A stretch of 11,671 bases of DNA from positions 1-11,671 of the forward strand of contig JBHIDQ010000045.1 of NCBI GenBank assembly GCA_046760155.1, in the 5' to 3' direction. The number at the start of each line of letters is the position of its first letter. Position 1 is the first letter of the stretch. Below are positions 1 through 5,953 of the stretch, piece after piece. The DNA is from JBHIDQ01 sp046760155. GTDB lineage: Bacteria > Chloroflexota > Dehalococcoidia > Dehalococcoidales > RBG-16-60-22. Position numbers and translations under genes: made by a program. The notes beneath the pieces were generated by a model, which saw only the letters and a list, made by a program, of their open reading frames with translations, was not told the DNA's origin and made no database searches.

Positions 1-1393
1 TAAGCTCAGGGCGCTGCAGGAGCAAAGCCAGACAGTATTCCTCACGGGGATTGGATAAAAGTGAGCGCGAGACGTAAGTTACTGCTTTCTCCCTCGGTGC
101 TTGCGTCTGACGTCTATCGGGACCGGGCTTAATTCTACTTAATTCAGCTTCAATGTTACGCTCATTAATCTTAACCAATCGAGCTAGCTTTTGTATATAG
201 TGGGCCTTGCGCACGCTATCTTTCATCCCATTAATAATCGGTCCAAGCTCCTTTACCGCTTGTGACTTATCTCTGGCGGTAGTCAGGTCAAGTTTCGCAG
301 TAACTATATTAAAGGTATAGTCCATTATCGGCAAAGCCTCAATTAAAAGTTTCTGCCACGTTTCTCTGTTCTCTTTGATAACGTCATCGGGGTCTTTACC
401 TTCCGACAATGTGATAACCCTTACTTCAGCCTCAAGAATGTTTTCATAGCTTACGCCCCGAAGCATGGCTTCCGCTCCAGCAACATCGGCATCAAGGGCT
501 AAAACTATATTCCTTGTTAGCCTCTTTAGAGAACTCACCTGTTTCTCGGTAACTGAAGTTCCCATTGAAGCAACGACATTATTGAAGCCATTCTGGTGGG
601 CGGTGATAACATCCATGTATCCCTCAACAATCACTGCTGTATCTTGCTGTCTGATGTTAGCCGCCGCCAGATTTATGGCGTAGAGACTGCTACTCTTATC
701 AAAGGTTGGTGTCTGTGGTGAGTTGATATATTTGGGTAGTGAATCATCAAGCACTCTTGACCCAAAGCCAATAACACGCCCTCTGATATCCAGTATGGGA
801 AACATTAACTTATTACGAAATCGGTCATGAGTTTTGCCGTTCTCGGCTTCTACCACTAATCCCGCGGTCAGCAGTTCACTTTCCGTATAACCTCTCTCCA
901 ACAGGTATTGCTTTAGTGCGTCCCAGCTATTCAGGCTGAAGCCCAGCTGGAAATCAGCCACGGTTTTGGCGGAGAACCCGCGGCTGGCGACGTAGCTTCG
1001 TGCCTTCTCCCCTTCCGGGGAGTTAAGCAGTAAATTATGAAAGTATTGGGCGGCAACCTCGTTAACTTTATATAGTCGTTCCTTTTCCCCTTTCCCCTCT
1101 TCTCGTTCCAATCTTGACGGGATGGCAACTCCTGTCCTTTGAGCTAGAAGGCGCAGTGCCTCACCGAAATCCATGCTCTCCTTCTTCATAACAAAGGAAA
1201 GCACGTCACCACCGCTATTACAGCCGAAGCAGTGCCAGCTCTGCTGCTCCGGATAGATGAAAAAGGAGGGATGTTTTTCACTATGGAACGGGCATAGCCC
1301 GACCAGGTTCCGTCCTGCTTTTTTCAGAGCGACGTACTGACCGACGACATCGACAATATCAGTTCTTTGCTTTACCTCATCAATCACGCTCAT
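1..1393 (-). CDS. dnaG: DNA primase DnaG, N-terminal 464 residues (3' end outside window)
   Basis: DnaG makes the RNA primers for chromosome replication at the fork. The frame is open without interruption from ATG 1393 to the window edge. The N-terminal zinc-binding domain has the CHC2 ligands C34, H37, C55 and C58 (CPFH ... CFGC). The catalytic core follows. Its TOPRIM part shows the acidic residue E257 in IVEGYMDV and the metal-binding pair D301/D303 in ALDADVAGAEA. The sequence after about residue 420 looks like the polar linker before the C-terminal helicase-binding domain, which would lie beyond the window. The only reasonable start is ATG 1393, with AAGGG about 11 nt upstream; the ATG just before it meets a stop at once. 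The gene follows the dGTPase-like gene after 23 bp, so it is probably expressed from the promoter at 2509-2517. In related genomes rpoD usually follows, but that part is not visible here. Confidence 0.96.
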   Translation of the reverse strand, partial: MSVIDEVKQRTDIVDVVGQYVALKKAGRNLVGLCPFHSEKHPSFFIYPEQQSWHCFGCNSGGDVLSFVMKKESMDFGEALRLLAQRTGVAIPSRLEREEGKGEKERLYKVNEVAAQYFHNLLLNSPEGEKARSYVASRGFSAKTVADFQLGFSLNSWDALKQYLLERGYTESELLTAGLVVEAENGKTHDRFRNKLMFPILDIRGRVIGFGSRVLDDSLPKYINSPQTPTFDKSSSLYAINLAAANIRQQDTAVIVEGYMDVITAHQNGFNNVVASMGTSVTEKQVSSLKRLTRNIVLALDADVAGAEAMLRGVSYENILEAEVRVITLSEGKDPDDVIKENRETWQKLLIEALPIMDYTFNIVTAKLDLTTARDKSQAVKELGPIINGMKDSVRKAHYIQKLARLVKINERNIEAELSRIKPGPDRRQTQAPREKAVTYVSRSLLSNPREEYCLALLLQRPEL

Positions 1394-1416
1394 CTGAGCA
1401 TTAACCCTTGTTGAAA

Positions 1417-2460
1417 TTACTTTTCCAGCTCTTCCGCCAGCCTTAATGCATATTGGTCGGTCATACCGGCGATATAGTCAACCACTCTCCGTTCCGTATC
1501 ATCACTGTAGGCGCGATATTCTGGTGGTAACTTGTCTTTGTGTTCCTTGAAGTATTGGTATAATCGACAGATTACTTCTCTGGCTCTTTTCGCCTTTTCC
1601 TGTGCTGATTGCATATTATACACCCGCTCAAACAGAAATTCACGGAGAACGTTAGCTGCCTCCAGAATTTGAGGACTCATATTTATCGTCGGGTTATCTA
1701 CTATAATTTTATCACCACCGCTGACTGCCCACGAGTTGTCAATAATATCACTGACCATGGTGTTGATCCGTTGCGAATGTGACATACCCAATGATTTGAC
1801 TGCGGAAAGGGGTAGCTCACGCTCCGTAATGATGCCTGCCCGGATGGCATCACCGATATCATGGTTAATGTAGGCAACGATATCGGCGAGCTTGCACACC
1901 TCACCTTCAAGAGTGTTTACTTTGTCCCACCCCTCGCCCAAGATTTCTCCTCTTGACTTGGAGTGGTTGAGAATGCCGTCTCTCACCTCCCAGTTGAGGT
2001 TAAGTCCCTGTCCATCATTTTCTAAGAGGTCAACCACCCGCAGACTTTGCTCGTTGTGTCTGAACCCCTGATGGCAAAGTTCATTTAAAACATCCTCACC
2101 TACGTGACCGAAAGGCGTGTGCCCCAGGTCATGCCCTAGGGCGATTGCCTCGGTCAGATCCTCATTAAGATTTAGCGCTCGAGCAATGGTGCGGGCTATT
2201 TGAGAAACCTCTAGGGTATGAGTTAGCCGGGTTACATAGTGGTCACCCAGTGGAGCAATAAAAACCTGTGTCTTATGCTTGAGACGGCGGAAAGCCTTGC
2301 AATGGATAATGCGGTCTCGGTCACGCTGAAAAGCGGTTCGTATTGGACAGGGTTCTTCGTATCGAACTCTGCCCCGTGACAGCTTACTTTTCACCGCATA
2401 AGGTGAAAGGCTTTCTTCCCTTTCCTCACTTAGTTGGCGAATATTAAGCTGTCCAATCAC
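1417..2460 (-). CDS. dgt: dGTPase-like HD-domain nucleotide triphosphohydrolase
   Basis: The product has 347 residues and belongs to the deoxyguanosinetriphosphate triphosphohydrolase-like family. Family members cleave dNTPs to deoxynucleoside plus triphosphate and help control dNTP pools; substrate range varies, so dGTP specificity is not certain. The N-terminal family signature runs from SPYA (about residue 19) through the FRRLKHKTQVF stretch (57-67). The HD metal site is H81 (RLTHTLEV), H110-D111 (LGHDLGHTPFGH) and D193 (LADIVAY). The start is a GTG at 2460. An in-frame stop lies just upstream (2503-2505) with no ATG, TTG or other GTG between, so the start is well fixed. The Shine-Dalgarno is weak (GAGAG-like, spaced far out), suggesting modest translation. 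It is first in a minus-strand unit with dnaG. The length is typical of the shorter family branch that lacks the insertions of the E. coli enzyme. Confidence 0.92.
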   Translation of the reverse strand: MIGQLNIRQLSEEREESLSPYAVKSKLSRGRVRYEEPCPIRTAFQRDRDRIIHCKAFRRLKHKTQVFIAPLGDHYVTRLTHTLEVSQIARTIARALNLNEDLTEAIALGHDLGHTPFGHVGEDVLNELCHQGFRHNEQSLRVVDLLENDGQGLNLNWEVRDGILNHSKSRGEILGEGWDKVNTLEGEVCKLADIVAYINHDIGDAIRAGIITERELPLSAVKSLGMSHSQRINTMVSDIIDNSWAVSGGDKIIVDNPTINMSPQILEAANVLREFLFERVYNMQSAQEKAKRAREVICRLYQYFKEHKDKLPPEYRAYSDDTERRVVDYIAGMTDQYALRLAEELEK

Positions 2461-2508
2461 AAAATTTTTTAATCTCTCTTCGACTCTAGCGATTATCCGG
2501 CATTAAAT

Positions 2509-2517
2509 ATTATACCA
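2509..2517 (-). promoter_or_regulatory. Extended -10 promoter for dgt-dnaG
   Basis: On the minus strand the sequence TGGTATAAT gives a perfect -10 hexamer (TATAAT, 2514 to 2509) with the extended TGn element. No good -35 hexamer is found 16-18 nt upstream, which is common for extended -10 promoters. The predicted start near 2502 would leave a leader of about 42 nt before the GTG start at 2460. This is inferred from sequence only. Confidence 0.6.
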
Positions 2518-2518
2518 T

Positions 2519-2574
2519 ATCCCCTCTCTAAAATCATTTCTCCTCTCCTTTTAAGGAGAGGAGATAAAGGGGAT
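2519..2574. repeat. Perfect 11-bp inverted repeat with outer arms in a divergent promoter region
   Basis: The core is CTCCTCTCCTT (2540-2550), a TT spacer, and AAGGAGAGGAG (2553-2563), an exact inverted repeat. Outer arms ATCCCC (2519-2524) and GGGGAT (2569-2574) can also pair across an asymmetric internal loop. The element lies upstream of both predicted transcription starts, about 38-61 nt from that of dgt and about 80-105 nt from the plus-strand one. It is therefore not expected to be transcribed and is badly placed for a terminator. It may be a regulator-binding site or a copy of an interspersed REP/MITE-like palindrome. The pyrimidine-rich arm with its mirrored purine arm looks like repeat families I have seen in other bacterial genomes, but I cannot confirm a family here. 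Confidence 0.7.
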
Positions 2575-2608
2575 GAGGTTAATCACCAGCAATAGGGACT
2601 ATTCCCAG

Positions 2609-2637
2609 TTGACAACGATAGTTGGCTAGCGTAGAAT
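2609..2637 (+). promoter_or_regulatory. Sigma-70-type promoter for the DUF151 gene and zinc-ribbon gene
   Basis: A perfect -35 TTGACA (2609-2614) is followed after exactly 17 nt by TAGAAT (2632-2637), one mismatch from consensus. Transcription should begin near 2644, giving a leader of only about 28 nt that carries the Shine-Dalgarno AGGGAGG (2658-2664). This is the best-matching promoter in the window. Confidence 0.8.
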
Positions 2638-2671
2638 TAGAATACTGGCTGAGAGATAGGGAGGTTCAACT

Positions 2672-3220
2672 ATGATAGAGATGACTATTGATAGTATTCG
2701 GGTTAGTTTGATGAACTACCAGCGGGTGGTGATTCTGAAGGAGAAGTTGGCCAGACGTTATCTACCTATTTGGATTGGCCCGGCAGAGGCAGATGCTATC
2801 GCCGTAAAATTGCAGGGTGTTACCGTGCCCAGACCTTTAACTCATGATTTACTGAGTTCAGTTATTGATTCCTTAGGGGCTACTATTGACTCGATTATTG
2901 TCAGTGACCTTAAAAGTGATACCTTCTATGCCAAAATTATCCTTAGTATAGATGGGGAACAAATGGAGGTTGATTCTCGTCCTAGCGATGCTCTGGCGCT
3001 GGCAGTCAGGGTTGACGCACCAATTTATGCCGACGAAGCGGTTTTAGATAAAGCTGGCATTCTACTCGATGAGGAGACCGGAAAACCAGTTTTCGAGGAG
3101 ACAGAAGGCTTTGAAGGCAGGGACAAGAAGGTCAGTGAAGAGGAAATGAGGAAAATGTCAGCTTTCTATGATTTTATCAACACTCTTGATTTAGATGATT
3201 TTGATAAGCGGAAATCTTAA
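2672..3220 (+). CDS. Bifunctional nuclease (BFN / DUF151) family protein
   Basis: This 182-residue cytoplasmic protein belongs to the BFN/DUF151 family (TM0160-like). Some plant members are reported to have both RNase and DNase activity; the role of the bacterial members is largely unknown. The domain fills about residues 1-135. Family hallmarks are LPIWIGPAEADAIA (about 31-44) and the strongly conserved DSRPSDALALAVR (about 101-113). The C-terminal 45 residues are charged, end in a helix rich in Asp/Glu and Lys, and show no clear UVR motif, which some relatives carry. The start at 2672 has AGGGAGG 7 nt upstream, which favours it over the Met three codons later. It is the first gene after the promoter at 2609-2637 and is followed 33 bp later by the zinc-ribbon gene, so the two form a likely two-gene transcript ending at the terminator at 3621. 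Confidence 0.9.
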   Translation: MIEMTIDSIRVSLMNYQRVVILKEKLARRYLPIWIGPAEADAIAVKLQGVTVPRPLTHDLLSSVIDSLGATIDSIIVSDLKSDTFYAKIILSIDGEQMEVDSRPSDALALAVRVDAPIYADEAVLDKAGILLDEETGKPVFEETEGFEGRDKKVSEEEMRKMSAFYDFINTLDLDDFDKRKS

Positions 3221-3253
3221 GCTAGGGCTCTGTGGTTTCAGAGGTTTAAAATA

Positions 3254-3577
3254 ATGGAAGAGAGACTGATCAAAAAATTGATGGCTTCGATGAAGTGTGA
3301 ATCTTGTGGGCAAAACTACGAAGTGTATAATATTGATATTATTGGTCACCGTGAAGATATGTGGTTTTTGAGAGTGCTTTGTTCCGTGTGTCATACCCAG
3401 TGCTTGGTGGCAGCGGTAGTCAAAGAAGGTGAAAAGCCTGGGACGGTTACCGACCTTACTGAAACCGAACTGAATGAATCCAAGGATAAGCTCATTGAGG
3501 CAGAAGATGTCTTGGTTATGCACCATTTCTTGAAGGACTTTGATGGGGATTTCTCCCGGCTTTTTGGTCCGGAGTAG
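3254..3577 (+). CDS. Small zinc-ribbon-like protein of unknown function
   Basis: I do not recognise a named family. The 107-residue product has two CxxC knuckles, C15-x2-C18 (KCESCGQ) and C43-x2-C46 (LCSVCHT), 24 residues apart. That is the usual layout of a zinc ribbon holding one structural Zn2+. The C-terminal half is acidic, with a predicted helix around residues 70-95. There is no signal peptide or membrane segment, so it should be cytoplasmic. AGAGG (3240-3244) lies 9 nt before the ATG, supporting this start. It sits directly after the DUF151 gene and before a strong terminator, so the two are probably co-expressed. A role as a nucleic-acid-binding or protein-binding partner of the nuclease-family protein is only inference. 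A longer antisense frame over the same DNA (3191-3604) has no such support. Confidence 0.8.
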   Translation: MEERLIKKLMASMKCESCGQNYEVYNIDIIGHREDMWFLRVLCSVCHTQCLVAAVVKEGEKPGTVTDLTETELNESKDKLIEAEDVLVMHHFLKDFDGDFSRLFGPE

Positions 3578-3620
3578 TCTTGATGGATTAAGGTTATTCT
3601 TCAATTTATGCTGTGATGGT

Positions 3621-3660
3621 AAAGAGCCCTAGAACTGAAAAATGTCAGGGCTCTTTTGTT
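3621..3660 (+). terminator. Rho-independent terminator after the zinc-ribbon gene
   Basis: AAAGAGCCCT (3621-3630) pairs perfectly over 10 bp with AGGGCTCTTT (3647-3656) around a 16-nt loop, and the descending arm runs into TTTTGTT. It lies 44 nt past the stop of the zinc-ribbon gene and just before the atp operon promoter, separating the two transcripts. On the opposite strand the T-run is too short for it to act well in that direction. Confidence 0.88.
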
Positions 3661-3684
3661 AGTAAGCCATTTTTGAAAACTAGC

Positions 3685-3713
3685 TTGACCAAGGGTAGCA
3701 GATTTGATATGCT
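3685..3713 (+). promoter_or_regulatory. Promoter of the ATP synthase operon
   Basis: TTGACC (3685-3690) and TATGCT (3708-3713) are 17 nt apart, placing the start near 3720. The -10 keeps the key TA....T positions. It lies just after the terminator and 29 nt before the first gene. The leader is only about 22 nt and contains GAGG (3733-3736). The promoter is predicted from sequence and its position fits well, but weaker unseen promoters could also contribute. Confidence 0.68.
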
Positions 3714-3741
3714 GCTTCAGGGTTGGGATATTGAGGCTAGT

Positions 3742-3963
3742 ATGAGCAGATGGGTAGCCGCTCTAAGGCTGGTAGGTGTGGGGTTTTTCATTGGTGGTTC
3801 TATTCTGCTCGGTGTGATTGCTGGCCTCTGGCTTGATAGCAAATTTAATACCAGTCCCATTTTGGTACTAGTTGGGCTGTTTCTTGGGATTGCGGTTGCT
3901 TTTTGGGGAGTTTACCAGATGCTGCTGCCCATTGTAAAAAAGCAAGACAGGGAGAATAGTTAA
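3742..3963 (+). CDS. AtpI/AtpZ-like FoF1 ATP synthase accessory membrane protein
   Basis: This is a 73-residue inner-membrane protein with two hydrophobic helices (about 9-31 and 38-63). They are joined by a short loop containing LDSKFNTSP, and the protein ends in a charged tail. It resembles the short AtpZ/AtpI-type proteins encoded first in many atp operons. Family members are linked to Mg2+/Ca2+ supply and to c-ring assembly. The frame is open back to 3613, but that longer version would run through the terminator hairpin and the promoter. The Met at 3709 lies inside the predicted -10 element. ATG 3742, with GAGG 5 nt upstream, is therefore the sensible start. The stop overlaps the start of atpB by one base (TAATG), implying translational coupling. 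The family call is confident; choosing between the names atpI and atpZ is not. Confidence 0.85.
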   Translation: MSRWVAALRLVGVGFFIGGSILLGVIAGLWLDSKFNTSPILVLVGLFLGIAVAFWGVYQMLLPIVKKQDRENS

Positions 3964-4922
3964 TGCCAAAACAAGGTGGCTTACGTCTTTCACGTCCCGT
4001 TGTCATTGGAGTGCTGCTTGTTTTCTTCTTGCTCTTGGTTGTTGGCTTTATTGCTGGTCCTTTGGGAAGAAGCATGCTCGGTGACCTTGGGTTACCTAGT
4101 TGGCTCAGTGTTCCTCAACCAGAAGTTGAGCTTCCGGCGGAGGTAGTTTTCCATCTTTTTGGTTTTCCAATCACCAATAGTATTATTGCTGCCTGGCTGA
4201 CCATGATTTTTCTGGTGGGCTTTTCCTATGCGGTTACTCGCCGGATGAAAGTGGTGCCGGGTAGATTACAGAGTGCCTTTGAATTTCTGCTTGGCTGGCT
4301 TTATAACCTCTGTCAGCGGGTCGCCGGTGAGGAAAATGGGCGTAAGTTCTTTCCGGTGGTGGCAACCATCTTTCTCTTTGTTGCCTTTAATGCCTGGCTG
4401 AGCCTCATTCCTGGCTTCGGCTCAATAACGGTAACTACTGCCGAGGGCCATCAGGTACACTTATTCCGGGGTGCCAATACTGACATTAACATGCCTTTGG
4501 CTCTGGCGCTGGTATCATTCGCCTTTGTTGAGTACTTTGGGCTAAAGTCATTGGGGATTCGTTATCTGAGAAAGTTCCTTAATGTGGGACAGTTTTTTAA
4601 CAGCCTTGGCCAGGTAGCTAGAGGCCGACTTCGTGCCGGGCTTAGTGGTCTAATCACTGGGTTTATTCATATCTTTGTCGGCTTTCTGGAAGCCTTGAGT
4701 GAATTTGTCCGCATTGTTAGTTTTACCTTTCGTCTTTTTGGCAATATGACGGCCGGTGAAATATTGCTGCTCATCGCTGCTTTCCTAATTCCCTGGGCGT
4801 TTGCCATTCCATTCTACGGGCTTGAGTTGCTCGTTGGTTTTGTTCAGGCGCTTATTTTTGGCGGACTGACTCTGGTATTTCTTACCGTAGCGACGATGCA
4901 TCATGGAGAAGAGTCGGCTTGA
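3963..4922 (+). CDS. atpB: ATP synthase Fo subunit a
   Basis: Subunit a forms the two proton half-channels beside the c-ring. The essential arginine is R257 in the hallmark SFTFRLFGNMTAGE, equivalent to E. coli aR210. Q295 in VQALIFGG corresponds to E. coli Q252. At 319 residues it is longer than the E. coli protein (271). Part of the difference is an additional N-terminal hydrophobic segment (about 13-33) before the helix that corresponds to the first E. coli one (about 72-92). Another part is a basic stretch of roughly 20 extra residues (about 204-230, FFNSLGQVARGRLRAG) before the conserved helix. AGGGAG (3949-3954) lies 8 nt before the ATG, and the start overlaps the preceding stop. The extra N-terminal helix is probably a lineage feature rather than an error, because start, Shine-Dalgarno and coupling agree. 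Confidence 0.96.
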   Translation: MPKQGGLRLSRPVVIGVLLVFFLLLVVGFIAGPLGRSMLGDLGLPSWLSVPQPEVELPAEVVFHLFGFPITNSIIAAWLTMIFLVGFSYAVTRRMKVVPGRLQSAFEFLLGWLYNLCQRVAGEENGRKFFPVVATIFLFVAFNAWLSLIPGFGSITVTTAEGHQVHLFRGANTDINMPLALALVSFAFVEYFGLKSLGIRYLRKFLNVGQFFNSLGQVARGRLRAGLSGLITGFIHIFVGFLEALSEFVRIVSFTFRLFGNMTAGEILLLIAAFLIPWAFAIPFYGLELLVGFVQALIFGGLTLVFLTVATMHHGEESA

Positions 4923-4967
4923 CATAAAATATTTTTTGCAGAGGCAATTAGCCGAAGGAGGTAAATA

Positions 4968-5198
4968 ATGGATCCAGTAACAATGAAGATGTTGGCAGTA
5001 GGGTTGACGGCTGGTCTGGGGTTACTGGGACCGGCACTGGGCATTGGGCTCATTGGTTATTCCGCGTTGCAGGGATTAGCCCGCAACCCGGAGGCAAGCG
5101 GTCCAATAATGACCAACATGATTCTGGTCACTGCCTTTTGTGAGGCTATCGGTATTTATGCTCTGATTATCGCCATTATCCTGGCGTTGATTGTATAG
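4968..5198 (+). CDS. atpE: ATP synthase Fo subunit c (rotor ring)
   Basis: This 76-residue hairpin of two membrane helices is the proteolipid of the rotor ring. The loop has the conserved RNPE (39-42), and the ion-carrying carboxylate is E59 in TAFCEAIGIYAL. The positions matching the Na+ ligands of Ilyobacter c (Q32 and the Ser after the Glu) are I26 and A60, so H+ is the predicted coupling ion. It has the strongest ribosome binding site of the operon, AAGGAGG (4955-4961) spaced 6 nt from the ATG, as expected for a subunit needed in many copies. A 45-bp gap separates it from atpB. Confidence 0.97.
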   Translation: MDPVTMKMLAVGLTAGLGLLGPALGIGLIGYSALQGLARNPEASGPIMTNMILVTAFCEAIGIYALIIAIILALIV

Positions 5199-5218
5199 GG
5201 TATTAAAGGGAGGTAATT

Positions 5219-5326
5219 ATGGGACAGGATGGTATCCCTCTTTCTATCGGTGTTATCATTGCTGCTGCCGTGTTAGGGGCGTTAATTTTCACTGGGCTGG
5301 TGGTGGCTGCGGTTCTTTCTATTTAG
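5219..5326 (+). CDS. Predicted 35-residue single-helix membrane peptide between atpE and atpF
   Basis: The frame runs from ATG 5219 to TAG 5324-5326 and is too short for normal gene finding. AAAGGGAGG (5205-5213) lies 5 nt before the ATG, as good as the site of any neighbour, and the frame begins 20 nt after the atpE stop. The peptide starts MGQDGIPLS and continues with about 26 hydrophobic residues to its C terminus, rich in Ala, Val, Ile, Leu and Gly with no charge. It would thus be one transmembrane helix with a short acidic N terminus. I know no named subunit matching it. By position it could be an Fo accessory peptide, an assembly factor or a c-ring-associated helix, but that is inference. 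It lacks the carboxylate of subunit c, so it is not a remnant of the active c helix. The alternative is a chance ORF in spacer DNA. Confidence 0.68.
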   Translation: MGQDGIPLSIGVIIAAAVLGALIFTGLVVAAVLSI

Positions 5327-5352
5327 AAGTAACTTAAACCTTTGGGGAAAGA

Positions 5353-5380
5353 ATCCGCATTCTTAATCTGGGGTGCGGAT
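5353..5380 (+). other. RNA hairpin in the spacer before atpF
   Basis: ATCCGCA (5353-5359) pairs with TGCGGAT (5374-5380). On the plus-strand RNA the stem can extend by four more pairs, three of them G-U, leaving a loop of about six bases. No T-run follows, so it is not an intrinsic terminator. It may protect or process the mRNA between the highly needed atpE end and the rest of the operon. Confidence 0.5.
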
Positions 5381-5411
5381 AACTATGAGGCTTATGAAAA
5401 TAATAATAAAT

Positions 5412-5419
5412 GGAGGAGG
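5412..5419 (+). promoter_or_regulatory. Ribosome binding site that fixes the atpF start
   Basis: GGAGGAGG lies between two in-frame ATGs, at 5410 and 5422. It can only serve the second, because a site inside the first codons cannot drive the upstream start, which itself has no close Shine-Dalgarno. GGAGG at 5412-5416 gives a 5-nt spacing to 5422. Confidence 0.8.
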
Positions 5420-5421
5420 AA

Positions 5422-5931
5422 ATGGGTGGTTTAACTGACCTTGGCATAAACTTACCGATATTAGTCGCGCAAATCGTTAATGTGGCTATCCTGCTCGGAC
5501 TCTTATATCTGGTTGCCTATAAACCGATTATGAGAATGCTTGATGAGCGCTCGCGAAGAATTAAGGAAAGCATGGCGCAGGCTGACGCCATTAAGGAACA
5601 GGCCGCCCGTGCTGAGGAAGAAGTTAAAAAGCAGCTTGAAGCGGCAAGTAGGGAGGGACAAGAGAGAATAGCTCAGGCGGTACAACTTGGGGAGGAGGTC
5701 AAACAAAAGGCACAGCAAGAGGCTAGGCGGGAAGCGGAAACCCTTATTACTCGGGCTCGTACCGAGATTCAACGTGAACGCGATGAGGCTGTTGATGAGC
5801 TACGGAAGGAATTTGCCGACCTGACGATACTGGCGGCCGGTAAGGTTATCGACCGCTCGCTAGATAAAAAAGCACATCGTCAGCTTATTGACAAAGTACT
5901 GAAAGAAAGCACCACCCTGAAGAAGGGGTAA
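5422..5931 (+). CDS. atpF: ATP synthase Fo subunit b (peripheral stalk)
   Basis: Subunit b anchors the stator: one N-terminal membrane helix, then a long helix that dimerises and reaches the top of F1. Here the membrane helix covers about residues 10-32 (LPILVAQIVNVAILLGLLYL region). It is followed by the family-typical KPIMRMLDERSRRI and about 100 residues of charged, Ala/Glu/Lys/Arg-rich coiled coil. The C terminus (from about DLTILAAGKVIDRSL on) matches the delta-binding end. The length of 169 residues is normal. The start is chosen at ATG 5422, because GGAGGAGG falls inside the first codons of the slightly longer frame from 5410. There is a single b gene and no b' partner, so a b homodimer is expected. 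The following atpH begins 22 nt downstream. Confidence 0.94.
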   Translation: MGGLTDLGINLPILVAQIVNVAILLGLLYLVAYKPIMRMLDERSRRIKESMAQADAIKEQAARAEEEVKKQLEAASREGQERIAQAVQLGEEVKQKAQQEARREAETLITRARTEIQRERDEAVDELRKEFADLTILAAGKVIDRSLDKKAHRQLIDKVLKESTTLKKG

Positions 5932-5953
5932 TTGGTTAGTTTAAGGAGAAGAC

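Noticed and set aside
931..1128. Minus-strand 65-codon frame within dnaG, which could suggest a broken primase gene
   Set aside because: The full dnaG frame was read codon by codon from 1393 to the window edge and is uninterrupted. This is only a shadow frame.
2540..2563. The palindrome read as an intrinsic terminator
   Set aside because: Both flanking genes point away from it and both predicted promoters fire outward. No transcript should end there, and no T-run follows on either side.
3191..3604. Minus-strand open frame of 137 codons across the zinc-ribbon gene
   Set aside because: It lies opposite a plus-strand gene that has a CxxC/CxxC pair, a Shine-Dalgarno and a terminator. It crosses the end of the DUF151 gene as well and has no recognisable domain.
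4919..4947. TTGACA at 4919-4924, overlapping the atpB stop, as an internal promoter for atpE
   Set aside because: No acceptable -10 hexamer is found 16-19 nt downstream. The hexamer is partly the atpB stop codon and looks accidental.
5385..5438. Possible 17-codon leader peptide (ATG 5385, TGA 5436-5438) overlapping the atpF start out of frame
   Set aside because: The composition is unremarkable, there is no regulatory codon run, and the only Shine-Dalgarno-like Gs lie within the hairpin. It is likely chance.
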